Source: DATAEG01 sp963703085 (lineage in GTDB: Bacteria; Actinomycetota; Actinomycetes; Mycobacteriales; Jatrophihabitantaceae). Taken from it: a stretch of DNA of 64,000 bases. The stretch's first letter is position 1. The number at the start of each line of letters is the position of its first letter. The DNA lies in NCBI GenBank assembly GCA_963703085.1, contig OY969789.1:3782001-3846000 (forward strand), written 5' to 3'. Below the pieces are notes generated by a model. That model saw only the letters and a list, made by a program, of their open reading frames with translations, was not told where the DNA came from and made no database searches. Positions 53,879-62,022 of this stretch are shown piece by piece. Both the position numbers and the translations under genes were made by a program.

Positions 53879-54979
53879 ATGTCAGGACCGTGGAACGATC
53901 CCGGTCAGAACCAGGGCCAGCCCGGCGGCTTCGGTCAGCAGGGCCAGCCCGGCCAACCGGGTGGCTACGGTCAGCAGGGCCAGCCCGGCCAGCCCGGCGG
54001 CTACGGTCAGCCGGGTCAGCCGCAGTACGGCCAGCCCGGTCAGCCGCAGTACGGCCAGCCCGGTCAGCCGCAGTACGGGCAGCAGCCTTACGGCGCGCCC
54101 CAGTACGGCCAGCCGGGTCAGCCGCAGTACGGGCAGCAGCCTTACGGCGCGCCCCAGTACGGGCAGCCGGGGTATGGCGGTCAGCCACCGTACGGCGCTC
54201 CCCCGGCGAAGAACAAGACCCCGCTGATCATCGGCGGCGGCATTGCCCTCGTCGTGATCATCGGCTTGGTGCTGTTCCTCACGCTGAAGGGCGGCGGTGG
54301 CAATTCACCGGTCGACGCGGTGAAGAAGTACGTGAACGGCTTCAAGTCGAAGAGCTACTCGCAGGTCAAGGATTCCGTCTGCAAGGCCGATGCCGCAGAC
54401 CTCAAGGAGTCCGACGTCAGCGACCAGGGCGACGACCCGGCGAGCGCATACGACTTCTCGTACGGCTCGACGACCAAGCACGGTGACAACGCCGCGACCG
54501 TCGACGTCACGGAGACGAAGCGGTCCAGCAAGGAGAAGCACACCTTCCACGTCAACGTGGTGAAGGAAAGCGGCGACTGGAAGGTCTGCGGAACCACCAG
54601 CGGGACCAGCTCGCAAAGTGACCAGGGTCAGTCCAGCGATACCAGCACCGACAGCAGCAGCAGCGACGGCGACAGCACGTCGGATTCCGACACCGGCACC
54701 GGCTCGAGTTCGGGCGTGGACTGCACCGTGGACTCCTCCGGCGCGCTGGCTGCCACCTCGTTCGTGGTGGCTGCAGAGAACGGTGAGGATGACATGGCGA
54801 AGGCGTGCTCGCTGGACGGCAACCTGCCGTCGATGACCAGTGAGCTCAACGGCAAGTCGTTCCATCCGACGACGTTCGACGACAACCCGGTCTTCGCGAC
54901 CTCCGACGGTACGAAGATCCAGGTCTTCACCAAGTCGACTCCGGACGGGTACCGGGTCACCGACGTCAAGAGCGTCTGA
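53879..54979 (+). CDS. Membrane-anchored protein with Gln/Pro/Gly/Tyr repeats and extracytoplasmic domain
   Basis: A 366-residue protein. Residues 8-108 are a cytoplasmic low-complexity tract made of GQPGQPGGYGQ- and QPQYGQPG-type repeats. PLIIGGGIALVVIIGLVLFL is a single transmembrane helix. The outside part has two DUF4878-like or septum-associated-type halves, with paired cysteines (VCKADA/VCGTT and DCTVDS/ACSLDG), separated by a Ser/Asp/Thr-rich linker. AGGAGG precedes the ATG. Such proteins are common surface or signalling-associated proteins in actinobacteria; the function is unknown. Confidence 0.82.
   Translation: MSGPWNDPGQNQGQPGGFGQQGQPGQPGGYGQQGQPGQPGGYGQPGQPQYGQPGQPQYGQPGQPQYGQQPYGAPQYGQPGQPQYGQQPYGAPQYGQPGYGGQPPYGAPPAKNKTPLIIGGGIALVVIIGLVLFLTLKGGGGNSPVDAVKKYVNGFKSKSYSQVKDSVCKADAADLKESDVSDQGDDPASAYDFSYGSTTKHGDNAATVDVTETKRSSKEKHTFHVNVVKESGDWKVCGTTSGTSSQSDQGQSSDTSTDSSSSDGDSTSDSDTGTGSSSGVDCTVDSSGALAATSFVVAAENGEDDMAKACSLDGNLPSMTSELNGKSFHPTTFDDNPVFATSDGTKIQVFTKSTPDGYRVTDVKSV
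53915..54195 (+). repeat. Coding tandem repeats in the Gln/Pro-rich protein
   Basis: Imperfect direct repeats, for example CAGCCGCAGTACGGCCAGCC and CAGCAGCCTTACGGCGCGCC, recur several times and keep the reading frame. They encode the QPQYGQPG and QQPYGAPQYG units. Such DNA is prone to length change between strains. Confidence 0.8.
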
Positions 54980-54993
54980 CCCTCCACGTACGT

Positions 54994-55029
54994 CAGCTGC
55001 GGCCCGGGAATCCTCCCGGGCCGCAGCTG
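54994..55029. terminator. Bidirectional hairpin terminator
   Basis: A perfect 15-bp stem CAGCTGCGGCCCGGG with a 6-base loop and its complement lies between two convergent genes. No long T-run follows, as is usual in high-GC actinobacteria. Confidence 0.75.
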
Positions 55030-55038
55030 TATCTGGTG

Positions 55039-56016
55039 TCAGTCGCGGACGCTGCGTCGATCGTGGATGAGGCTGGCGACGGTGGTGACCAGCAGCGTGC
55101 CGACGATGACGGTGAGCGACAGCCAGATGGGTAAGTCCGGCGCCCACGACACGTGCTCGCCGCCGTTGATGAACGGAACCTCGTTCTCGTGCAGTGCGTG
55201 CAGGATCAGCTTGGCACCGATGAACGCCAGCAGGACGGCCAAGCCGAGCGACAGGTACACCAGCCGTTGCAGCAAGCCGCCGATGAGGAAGTACAGCTGG
55301 CGGAGGCCCATCAACGCGAAGATGTTGGCCATCAACACCAAGTAGGGCTCCTTCGTCAGCCCGTAGATGGCGGGGATGGAGTCCAGTGCGAACAGCAGGT
55401 CGGTGGTGCCCAGGGCGACCAGCACGATGAACATGGGCGTGATCAGCCGCTTGCCGTTGTCCCGGACGAACAGCCGCACGCCGTGGTACTCGGTCGTGCT
55501 GGGCAAAAACCGTCTGGTCCAGCGGATGACGGCGTTCTCCGAGTACTCGCTGTCTTCTTCGCCCTGCTCCTTGGCCAACCGCACAGCGGTCAGCACCAAG
55601 AAAAGGCCGAACAGGTAGAACACCCAACTGAATTCCGAGATCACCGCGGCGCCCAGTGCGATGAAGACGCCGCGCAAAATGAGCGCGAGCACGATGCCGA
55701 TCAGGAGGGCGGTCTGCTGGTATCTGCGCGGCACCCCGAACTTCGCCAGGATGATCAGGAAGATGAACAGGTTGTCGATCGACAAGGAGTACTCGGTCAA
55801 CCAGCCGGCGAAGAATTCACCGCCATAACGCGGGCCGGAGATAAGCAACACTGCGACGCCGAAGGCAATCGCCATCCCGATGTAGAGCGCCAGCGCCCGC
55901 GCGCTCTCCTTCATCGACGGTTCGTGCGGGCGTCGCCCGATCACGAAGATGTCGAAGATGAGGAACAGCGACGCCGATCCGACGGTCACCACCCACACCC
56001 AGGGCGCGACATGCAC
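55039..56016 (-). CDS. TerC family integral membrane protein
   Basis: A 325-residue membrane protein with about nine helices. The TerC hallmarks are present: SLSIDNLFIFLIIL with an acidic residue inside a helix, and a second repeat LLFALDSIPAIYGLT. TerC-related proteins export manganese or protect metal loading of exported proteins, and some members are linked to tellurite resistance. No yybP-ykoY-type manganese riboswitch was recognised in its short leader. Divergent from the DUF885 gene. Confidence 0.92.
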   Translation of the reverse strand: MHVAPWVWVVTVGSASLFLIFDIFVIGRRPHEPSMKESARALALYIGMAIAFGVAVLLISGPRYGGEFFAGWLTEYSLSIDNLFIFLIILAKFGVPRRYQQTALLIGIVLALILRGVFIALGAAVISEFSWVFYLFGLFLVLTAVRLAKEQGEEDSEYSENAVIRWTRRFLPSTTEYHGVRLFVRDNGKRLITPMFIVLVALGTTDLLFALDSIPAIYGLTKEPYLVLMANIFALMGLRQLYFLIGGLLQRLVYLSLGLAVLLAFIGAKLILHALHENEVPFINGGEHVSWAPDLPIWLSLTVIVGTLLVTTVASLIHDRRSVRD

Positions 56017-56123
56017 CGGCGGGTACTCCTTCGCGTCGGAGAGGCGCTCGAGGCATCGACCGGGCGGACCCCTACGATCCGGAAGTCCGTTCCGGCACCG
56101 TCGATGCTGTCAGGAGTTCGAAC

Positions 56124-57779
56124 GTGAGTGACGCGGGCAACGTTCCCTCCGCCGCTGTAACTGCACTGGCCGAGGAGGTGTTGGCCGGCACCGTCGCCTT
56201 CGATCCCGGGCAGGCGACGTTCTTGGGCGAGCACCGGGTCGACCACCTGCTGCCCGACCCGAGCGCGGCGGCGCGGGACCGACGGGTCGCGCAGTTGGCA
56301 GATCAGCTGGCGACGGCGCGCGACCTGCTGCACCACGAACTTGGCGTCAGCGACCACGTCGATGTCGAGATATTGGCCTGCCGGTTGTCCGACGAACTCG
56401 TCCAGCTGCGCGACCTGCGCGAGCCGGACTGGAATCCGATGCTGCACAATCCGGGCGCTGCGCTCAACGCCCTGCTGACGCATGACTTCGCGCCGTTGCC
56501 GCAACGGCTGGACTCGATCCGGTCGCGGCTGGAGGCCACGCCCGCCTTTCTGGCCGCGGCCCGGGCTCGGCTCACCGACATGCCGGGCGTCTTCGTGCAG
56601 ACCGCTCAGCTGCAGATGCGCGGCCTGCACAACCTCTGCGAGCGGGACATCCCACAGCTCGCCGCCGGTACTCCGGCCAGTCAGGCAGTGACCGAAGCGG
56701 CCACCACCGCAGCTGCTGCGGTCGAAGAGCACCTGCGCTGGTTGGCTGACGCTCCGGCGCGTCGCGCTGAGGTGCGCCTCGGCGAGCGGCAGTTCGCGAC
56801 CAAGCTGCGCTGGACCCTGGACACCGAGCTCGCACCGCAGGAATTACTCCGCCATGCCGAGGACGAGCTGACCCGGGTCAGTGCCGAGATCGTCGACGCG
56901 GCCGGCCAGTTCGCCGACGTCGCCGCCCCGACTGGCGAAACGGTCCGCGCCGTCCTGGACGAGCTCGCCCGCGACGTCGCCGATGATCAGACCATCCTGG
57001 CGGTATGCCGCGAGGCGGTGGACGAAGCAACGAATTTCGTTCGCGAACGCGACCTCGTCAGCATCCCGGACGAGCCGATCTCGGTCATCGAGCTGCCCGA
57101 GGTGGACCGCGGGATTGCCGTTGCGTATTGCCGAGCGCCGGGCCCGCTCGAGGCCGCCATCCTGCCGACCGAATTCGCGGTCTCGCCCACGCCCGAGGAC
57201 TGGTCAGCCGAGCGGGTCGCCTCGTTCTACCGCGAATACAACGTGCACATGCTGCACAACCTGGCCGTGCATGAGGCAATGCCCGGCCACGCGCTGCAAT
57301 TGCTCACCGCACGCCGCACCGGCACCCCGGTGGCCCGGACGTGGGGAAACGGCGCATTCATCGAGGGCTGGGCGGTCTACTGCGAGGAACTGATGGCCGC
57401 GCACGGCTATCGCAGCGGCGTCTCCGCCCGCGCCGCCGGCGCGGTCCGGATGCAGCAGCTGAAGATGCAGCTGCGCACCACCATCAACACGATCCTGGAC
57501 ATCCGCTACCACTGCGACAACCTGTCCGAGACAGCGGCGATGGCCCTCATGACCGGGGCCGGATACCAAGAGGACGGTGAGGCGGCGGGCAAGTGGCGGC
57601 GGGTGCAGTTGAGCTCGACTCAGCTGTGCGAGTACTTCACCGGTTATCTCGAAGTGCGCTCGCTGGCCCGCGACCTGCGCGCCGCGCGGCCGGGAGTCTC
57701 GCAGCGCGCCGTGCATGACGAGCTGCTGAGCCACGGATCGGCATCGGCTCGGGCACTGCGCCGGTTACTCGGACTGTGA
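56124..57779 (+). CDS. DUF885 family predicted zinc peptidase
   Basis: A 551-residue helical protein of the DUF885 family. The zinc-site motif HEAMPGH is complete, followed by NGAFIEGWAVYCEELM, whose Glu should be the third ligand. The organisation resembles gluzincin carboxypeptidases. The GTG start lies 107 bp from the divergent terC start. Substrate unknown, probably peptides in the cytoplasm because no signal peptide is seen. Confidence 0.88.
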   Translation: MSDAGNVPSAAVTALAEEVLAGTVAFDPGQATFLGEHRVDHLLPDPSAAARDRRVAQLADQLATARDLLHHELGVSDHVDVEILACRLSDELVQLRDLREPDWNPMLHNPGAALNALLTHDFAPLPQRLDSIRSRLEATPAFLAAARARLTDMPGVFVQTAQLQMRGLHNLCERDIPQLAAGTPASQAVTEAATTAAAAVEEHLRWLADAPARRAEVRLGERQFATKLRWTLDTELAPQELLRHAEDELTRVSAEIVDAAGQFADVAAPTGETVRAVLDELARDVADDQTILAVCREAVDEATNFVRERDLVSIPDEPISVIELPEVDRGIAVAYCRAPGPLEAAILPTEFAVSPTPEDWSAERVASFYREYNVHMLHNLAVHEAMPGHALQLLTARRTGTPVARTWGNGAFIEGWAVYCEELMAAHGYRSGVSARAAGAVRMQQLKMQLRTTINTILDIRYHCDNLSETAAMALMTGAGYQEDGEAAGKWRRVQLSSTQLCEYFTGYLEVRSLARDLRAARPGVSQRAVHDELLSHGSASARALRRLLGL

Positions 57780-57795
57780 CGCGGACGGTGGGCCG

Positions 57796-58560
57796 GTGAG
57801 CGAGTCCCGCTTCCTGTCGGCGCCCGGCCCGGTCGCGTTCGCGCATCGCGGCTTCGGACCGGCCCACTTGGAGAATTCGCTGACCGCCTTCCAGCGGGCC
57901 GTCGATCTCGGCTACGAATACCTCGAGACCGACTCGCGGGTGACAGCAGACGGAGTGGCGGTCGCGTTCCACGACGACCGGCTGGAGCGCACCACCGACA
58001 GCCGCGGACGGCTCATCGACCAGCGGTGGGCACAGCTGCGGCACGCCAAGATCGGGGGCGTTGAGCCCATCCCGCGGCTGGCCGAGTTGCTCGCCGCCTG
58101 GCCGGATCGCTACGTGAACATCGATGTGAAGTCCGATGCCGCGGTGTCGGCCACGCTTGATGCGATCCGGACCACCGGCGCCTACGACCGGGTCTGCGTC
58201 GCCGCTTTCTCCGACCGGCGACTCGCTCGGTTGCGATCAGCGCTCGGGCCCGGTGTGTGCAGCTCGCTGGGCCCGTCCGAGGCGCTCCGGTTGCGGACGG
58301 TGCCCTTCGTCGCCGGCCGCCGGCCTCCGCTGCGCAATCGAGTCGCCCAACTGCCCTACCGGATAGGCCGGTTGCCCGTGGTCGATGCCCGGCTGCTGCT
58401 GCGTGCGCATCGCCGCGGACTGTCGGTGCATGCCTGGACGGTGAACGATGGCGCCGACATGCGCCGGCTGCTCGACCTCGGCGTGGACGGCATCATGACC
58501 GATCGGGCCGACGTGCTGCGCGACGTGTTGCAGGAGCGGGGGCAATGGCCGACCAGGTGA
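57796..58560 (+). CDS. Glycerophosphodiester phosphodiesterase
   Basis: A 254-residue TIM-barrel enzyme hydrolysing glycerophosphodiesters to glycerol-3-phosphate and an alcohol. Motifs: AHRGFGPAHLENSL (catalytic His and ligand Glu), LETDSRVTADGVAVAFHDD (Glu/Asp ligands and second His), NIDVKSD, and HAWTVND near the end. No signal peptide, so cytoplasmic. Its 3' end overlaps the MFS gene by 16 bp. Confidence 0.92.
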   Translation: MSESRFLSAPGPVAFAHRGFGPAHLENSLTAFQRAVDLGYEYLETDSRVTADGVAVAFHDDRLERTTDSRGRLIDQRWAQLRHAKIGGVEPIPRLAELLAAWPDRYVNIDVKSDAAVSATLDAIRTTGAYDRVCVAAFSDRRLARLRSALGPGVCSSLGPSEALRLRTVPFVAGRRPPLRNRVAQLPYRIGRLPVVDARLLLRAHRRGLSVHAWTVNDGADMRRLLDLGVDGIMTDRADVLRDVLQERGQWPTR

Positions 58561-59897
58561 GCAGTGTGCCGGCCGGGCCCGGCGTGGTCAGGGTCGGCAC
58601 CGCGGTGCACCGCCGCGGCTGGTACGTCTACGGCTGGGCCAGCCATGTCTTCCCGACCTTGGTGACGACGGTCTTCATGTCGCGGTACCTGACCTCGGTT
58701 GCGGAGACCGCGGTGGGCAAGCATGGCCGGGTCCACGTGGCGGGCATCCCGATCGCTCCCGGCAGCCTCTTCGTCTACGTCGTCACCGCATCGACGATCC
58801 TGCTCGTCGTCCTGATGCCGCTGGTGGGCGCCATCGCCGACCGCACCGGACGCAAGCGGGACATCATGCTGGGCTGCGGTTGGTTCGGCGCGCTCGCCTG
58901 CCTCCTCATGTTTCTGGTGCGCGGCGGCAACTGGCAGCTCGGCGCAGTGCTGTACGCGCTGGCCTTCATCGGCTACAGCTGCGCGATCGTTGTGCACTAT
59001 TCGCTGCTCGTCGACCTCTCCTCGGTCGAGGAACGTGACCGGGTTTCCTCGGTGGGATGGGGCTTCTCCTACCTCGGCGGCGGGTTGTTGCTCGGCGTCG
59101 CCTTCATCGCCAGTCTGGCGTTGGACAAGTCCACTCTCGCCCGCGTCGCGCTCGCTGCTTCCGGGATCTGGTGGGCGGCGTTCAATGTGATGAGCTGGCG
59201 GCAGTTGGCCGGGCTGCCGCGGCGCAGCCGCCCGGCTGGGCCCGGCGGAACGCTGTTCGCCGGATTCCGGCAGCTGGCCGTCACCATCCGCCACCTGCGT
59301 CGCTTTCCGCTCACCCTCGCCTTCCTCGGTGCATTCCTGATCTACAACGACGGCATCCAGACCGTCACGACGGTGGCAGCGGTGTACGGGGACAAGGAGC
59401 TCGACCTGTCCGACACCGTGTTGCTGCTCGCGATCCTGCTGGTGCAGTTCATCGCCTTCGTCGGAGCAGTCTGGCTGGGCCGGCTGGCGGTGCGGTTCGG
59501 CGCCAAGCGCGTTGTCCTGGCATCGCTGGTGGTGTGGCTCGGGGTGATCGGCGCGGCGTACTTCATCCAGAAGGGCAGCATCTGGCAGTTCTTCGCGTTG
59601 GCGACGGTTCTGGCGCTGGTGTTGGGCGGCAGTCAGGCGCTGTCCCGCGCCATGTTCTCCCGGATGATCCCGCACGGATCGGAGGCCGAGTACTTCGGCT
59701 TCTACGAGATCAGCGACAGCGGTACCAGCTGGTTGGGGCCGCTGGTGTTCGGCGTGGTCAATCAGTTGACCGGCAATTACCGGGCCGCGCTGGGCTCGCT
59801 GGTCGCCTTCTTCGTGATCGGATTCATAGCGCTGGCTTTCGTGCCGGTGCGGCGAGCCATCGAGGCCAGCGGCAACACCCCGCCAGCCCGCGTCTGA
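58545..59897 (+). CDS. MFS transporter, UMF1/Atg22-like
   Basis: A 450-residue, 12-helix transporter. ATG 58545 lies behind GGAGCGGGGG and inside the GDPD gene. The GWASHVFPTLVTTVFM first helix and the ADRTGRKRDIML loop between helices 2 and 3 are typical of the UMF1 group. GDPD plus UMF1-type MFS next to one another is a recurring actinobacterial arrangement. The substrate is unknown; amino acids or small metabolites are possible. Confidence 0.88.
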   Translation: MADQVSSVPAGPGVVRVGTAVHRRGWYVYGWASHVFPTLVTTVFMSRYLTSVAETAVGKHGRVHVAGIPIAPGSLFVYVVTASTILLVVLMPLVGAIADRTGRKRDIMLGCGWFGALACLLMFLVRGGNWQLGAVLYALAFIGYSCAIVVHYSLLVDLSSVEERDRVSSVGWGFSYLGGGLLLGVAFIASLALDKSTLARVALAASGIWWAAFNVMSWRQLAGLPRRSRPAGPGGTLFAGFRQLAVTIRHLRRFPLTLAFLGAFLIYNDGIQTVTTVAAVYGDKELDLSDTVLLLAILLVQFIAFVGAVWLGRLAVRFGAKRVVLASLVVWLGVIGAAYFIQKGSIWQFFALATVLALVLGGSQALSRAMFSRMIPHGSEAEYFGFYEISDSGTSWLGPLVFGVVNQLTGNYRAALGSLVAFFVIGFIALAFVPVRRAIEASGNTPPARV

Positions 59898-60027
59898 TCC
59901 GGCCGGCTCGCGGTGACCGGTACGCTCTGCGGCCGTGACAGCGCAGCCACCGGGATGGACCGAAGCGGACGATCCGATGGGCGCGCTTGCTTCGGTTCCC
60001 GCCTCAGGTGATCGGCGCTCGCTCACC

Positions 60028-60675
60028 ATGTCTGCGCACCTGAAGTTCTTCCACGGCCCGATGGACTGCGGGAAGTCCACGCTTGCCCTGCAGATGGACT
60101 TCAACCATGCCCGGCAGGGCCGTCGCGGACTTCTGGTCACCCGCTACGACCGGTCGGGTGGCCCGATGATCACCACCCGCGTCGGGTTGCGCCACGACGC
60201 GATCGAGATCGACGACGGCACCGATCTGCGCCAGCTGGTCCGCACCACCTGGGCCTCGGGCCGCCGGGTCGATTACATCATCGTCGACGAAGCCGGTTTC
60301 CTCACCGCCGAGCACGTGGATCAGCTGGCCGAGCTCGTCGACGAGTGGCAGGTCGACGTTTATTGCTTCGGGCTGGCCACCGACTTCCGCAGCCTGTTGT
60401 TGCCCGGCGCCAAGCGGCTGATGGAGCTGGCCGACGAGGTCACACCGGTGCATGTCGAGGTGCTGTGCTGGTGTGGTCGCACCGGCCGGCTCAACGCTCG
60501 AGTGGTCGGTGGGCAAGTCGTCCGGGCCGGGGACACCGTCGTGGTGGCGGACACCGCATCGGATGCCTCCGCCCCGGTGCGATACCAGGTCCTGTGCCGC
60601 CGTCACTACCGCGCCGGTGATCTGGGCGCGAGCGCCGGTAACGACCCGCAACTGCCGTTGGTGGAGGAATCCTGA
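60028..60675 (+). CDS. tdk: Thymidine kinase (TK1 type)
   Basis: A 215-residue kinase that phosphorylates thymidine or deoxyuridine in nucleoside salvage. P-loop HGPMDCGKSTLAL; YIIVDEAGFLT contains the Walker B Asp and the catalytic Glu; the lasso/zinc region has CWCGRTG and CRRHY, giving a CxC...CxxH site. ATG 60028 fits the family length. A GTG at 59935 would add 31 residues and lies about ten bases after a TACGCT -10-like box, so a longer or leaderless start is possible. Confidence 0.88.
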   Translation: MSAHLKFFHGPMDCGKSTLALQMDFNHARQGRRGLLVTRYDRSGGPMITTRVGLRHDAIEIDDGTDLRQLVRTTWASGRRVDYIIVDEAGFLTAEHVDQLAELVDEWQVDVYCFGLATDFRSLLLPGAKRLMELADEVTPVHVEVLCWCGRTGRLNARVVGGQVVRAGDTVVVADTASDASAPVRYQVLCRRHYRAGDLGASAGNDPQLPLVEES

Positions 60676-60704
60676 GCACGATGTGACTCCGACCGCCACA
60701 AAGG

Positions 60705-60730
60705 GGAATCCTTAGCCCGTCAACCTCGTT
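60705..60730 (+). promoter_or_regulatory. Sigma-R/SigH-type promoter of rbpA
   Basis: GGAAT (60705-60709), 18 bp, GTT (60728-60730) matches the consensus of the thiol-stress ECF sigma factor SigR/SigH, known to drive rbpA in Streptomyces. The leader also has a small hairpin, GCCGGA-N7-TCCGGC (60752-60770), just before AGGAGG. Confidence 0.7.
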
Positions 60731-60787
60731 GTACAGCTTGAGAGAATCAACGCCGGATGCCCCTTCCGGCCAGGAGGTCCCACACTT

Positions 60788-61135
60788 ATGGCAGATCGCA
60801 CATTGCGCGGCAGCCGCCTCGGCGCGGTGAGCTACGAAACCGACTATGGCATTGACATTGCCGCCCGGCAGGCCGCCGAATACGCCTGCCCGAACGGCCA
60901 CAGCTTCACCGTCCCGTTCGCGCACGACGCGGAGCTCCCCTTCACCTGGGAGTGCCGCCTTGACGGAACGACCGCCGAACTGGTCAACGGCCCGGTTCCG
61001 GAAGCGAAGAAGACCAAGCCGCCGCGTACCCACTGGGACATGCTCATCGAGCGACGCAGCATCGCCGACCTCGAAGAGGTGCTGGCCGAGCGCCTCGAAG
61101 TTCTCCGCGCCCGCCGTGGAGTCAAATCCGCCTGA
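60788..61135 (+). CDS. rbpA: RNA polymerase-binding protein RbpA
   Basis: A 115-residue actinobacterial transcription factor that binds principal sigma factors and stabilises the open complex. The N-terminal tail LRGSRLGAVSYETD, the core domain YACPNGHSFTVPFAHDAELPF to WECRLDG with its conserved cysteines, and the C-terminal sigma-interacting helix RRSIADLEEVLAERLEVLR are all present. A strong AGGAGG and a sigma-R-like promoter precede it. Its presence marks the organism as actinobacterial. Confidence 0.96.
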   Translation: MADRTLRGSRLGAVSYETDYGIDIAARQAAEYACPNGHSFTVPFAHDAELPFTWECRLDGTTAELVNGPVPEAKKTKPPRTHWDMLIERRSIADLEEVLAERLEVLRARRGVKSA

Positions 61136-61149
61136 TCCGACCCCCCGCC

Positions 61150-61179
61150 GCGAGCCGATCCCATCCGGGATCGGCTCGC
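61150..61179. terminator. Bidirectional hairpin terminator
   Basis: A perfect 13-bp stem GCGAGCCGATCCC, loop ATCC, and its complement lie between convergent rbpA and the mannosyltransferase gene. Confidence 0.75.
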
Positions 61180-61220
61180 TGCCGTTTACGGCGTCTCGTC
61201 CCGGCCCGGCGGCCGCACCG

Positions 61221-62010
61221 CTACGGCTGCGCGGTGAACCGGTGTCGCAGCCGGCGGCCCAGTCCCCGAGCCTGCTCTGCGCGGTGCGTCACTCCCCAGA
61301 CGGTGACCCGACCTAGCGCCTCCCGGACGATGCGCTGGCTCATTTTGCTCTCGCCACGTTCCCGCTCGGTGAATGTGATGGGCACTTCGACCACGCGAAA
61401 TCCGGCGCGCACCGCTCGCCACGCCAGGTCGACCTGGAAGCAGTAGCCCTGCGACGCCACCGAGCTCAACTCGAGGGTCTGGAGCACAGTGCGGCGGTAG
61501 AGCCGGTATCCGCCGGTCGCATCGCGGAGTTTCAAACCCAGCATCATTCGGGTGTAGACGTTGCCCCCGACCGACAGCACCGCGCGCGACAGCGGCCAGT
61601 TCACCACCTTGCCGCCGCGCACCCACCGCGATCCCAGCACCACGTCGGCATCGACCAGTGCGGTCAGCAAGTGGGGCAGCTGCTCGGGAGCGTGCGACCC
61701 GTCGGCGTCCATCTCGACGATCACGTCGTAGGGGCGCTGCAGCGCCCACTCGAATCCGGCGATGTAAGCCGCGCCGAGGCCGGCCTTCCCCGTGCGGTGC
61801 AGGACGTGCACCCGTTCGTCGTCGGCGACGATCGCGTCCACCAGGGCTCCGGTGCCGTCCGGGCTGCCGTCATCGACGACGAGGGCGTGTGCGTCGGGGT
61901 TAGCGGTGAGCAGCCGGTCGATGATCTGCCGGATGTTGTCCCGTTCGTTGTAGGTCGGGAATCACGACCAGGACGCCTAGCTCGGCATCAGTCGCCCGTT
62001 CGGTATCCAC
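61221..62010 (-). CDS. ppm1: Polyprenol monophosphomannose synthase, with a frame break near the start
   Basis: About 262 residues of a GT2 enzyme that makes polyprenol-phosphate mannose for protein and lipid glycosylation. GTG 62010 follows AAGGGGA and reads ERATDAELGVLVVIP; at 61954-61960 the frame breaks and continues as TYNERDNIRQII, LVVDDGSPDGTG and EMDADGSHAPEQLP (DxD). The C-terminal part includes GSRWVRGGKVVNWPLSR and FVERERGESKMSQ-like ITFTERERGESKMSQ. Without the repair, only a 206-residue product from an internal start would remain, lacking the nucleotide-binding strand. It is 12 bp downstream of lnt, as in mycobacteria where Ppm1 and Lnt are linked or fused. Confidence 0.85.
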
Positions 62011-62022
62011 TCGTTCCCCTTC

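Noticed and set aside
53915..54195. CRISPR-like repeat array
   Set aside because: The repeats are short, imperfect, without unique spacers and in frame with a Gln/Pro-rich protein.
56017..56123. Manganese riboswitch before terC
   Set aside because: The leader is only about 107 bp shared with a divergent gene and shows no recognisable yybP-ykoY core.
58356..60140. 594-residue reverse open frame over the MFS gene
   Set aside because: A shadow of a membrane protein gene; no domain, no start signal.
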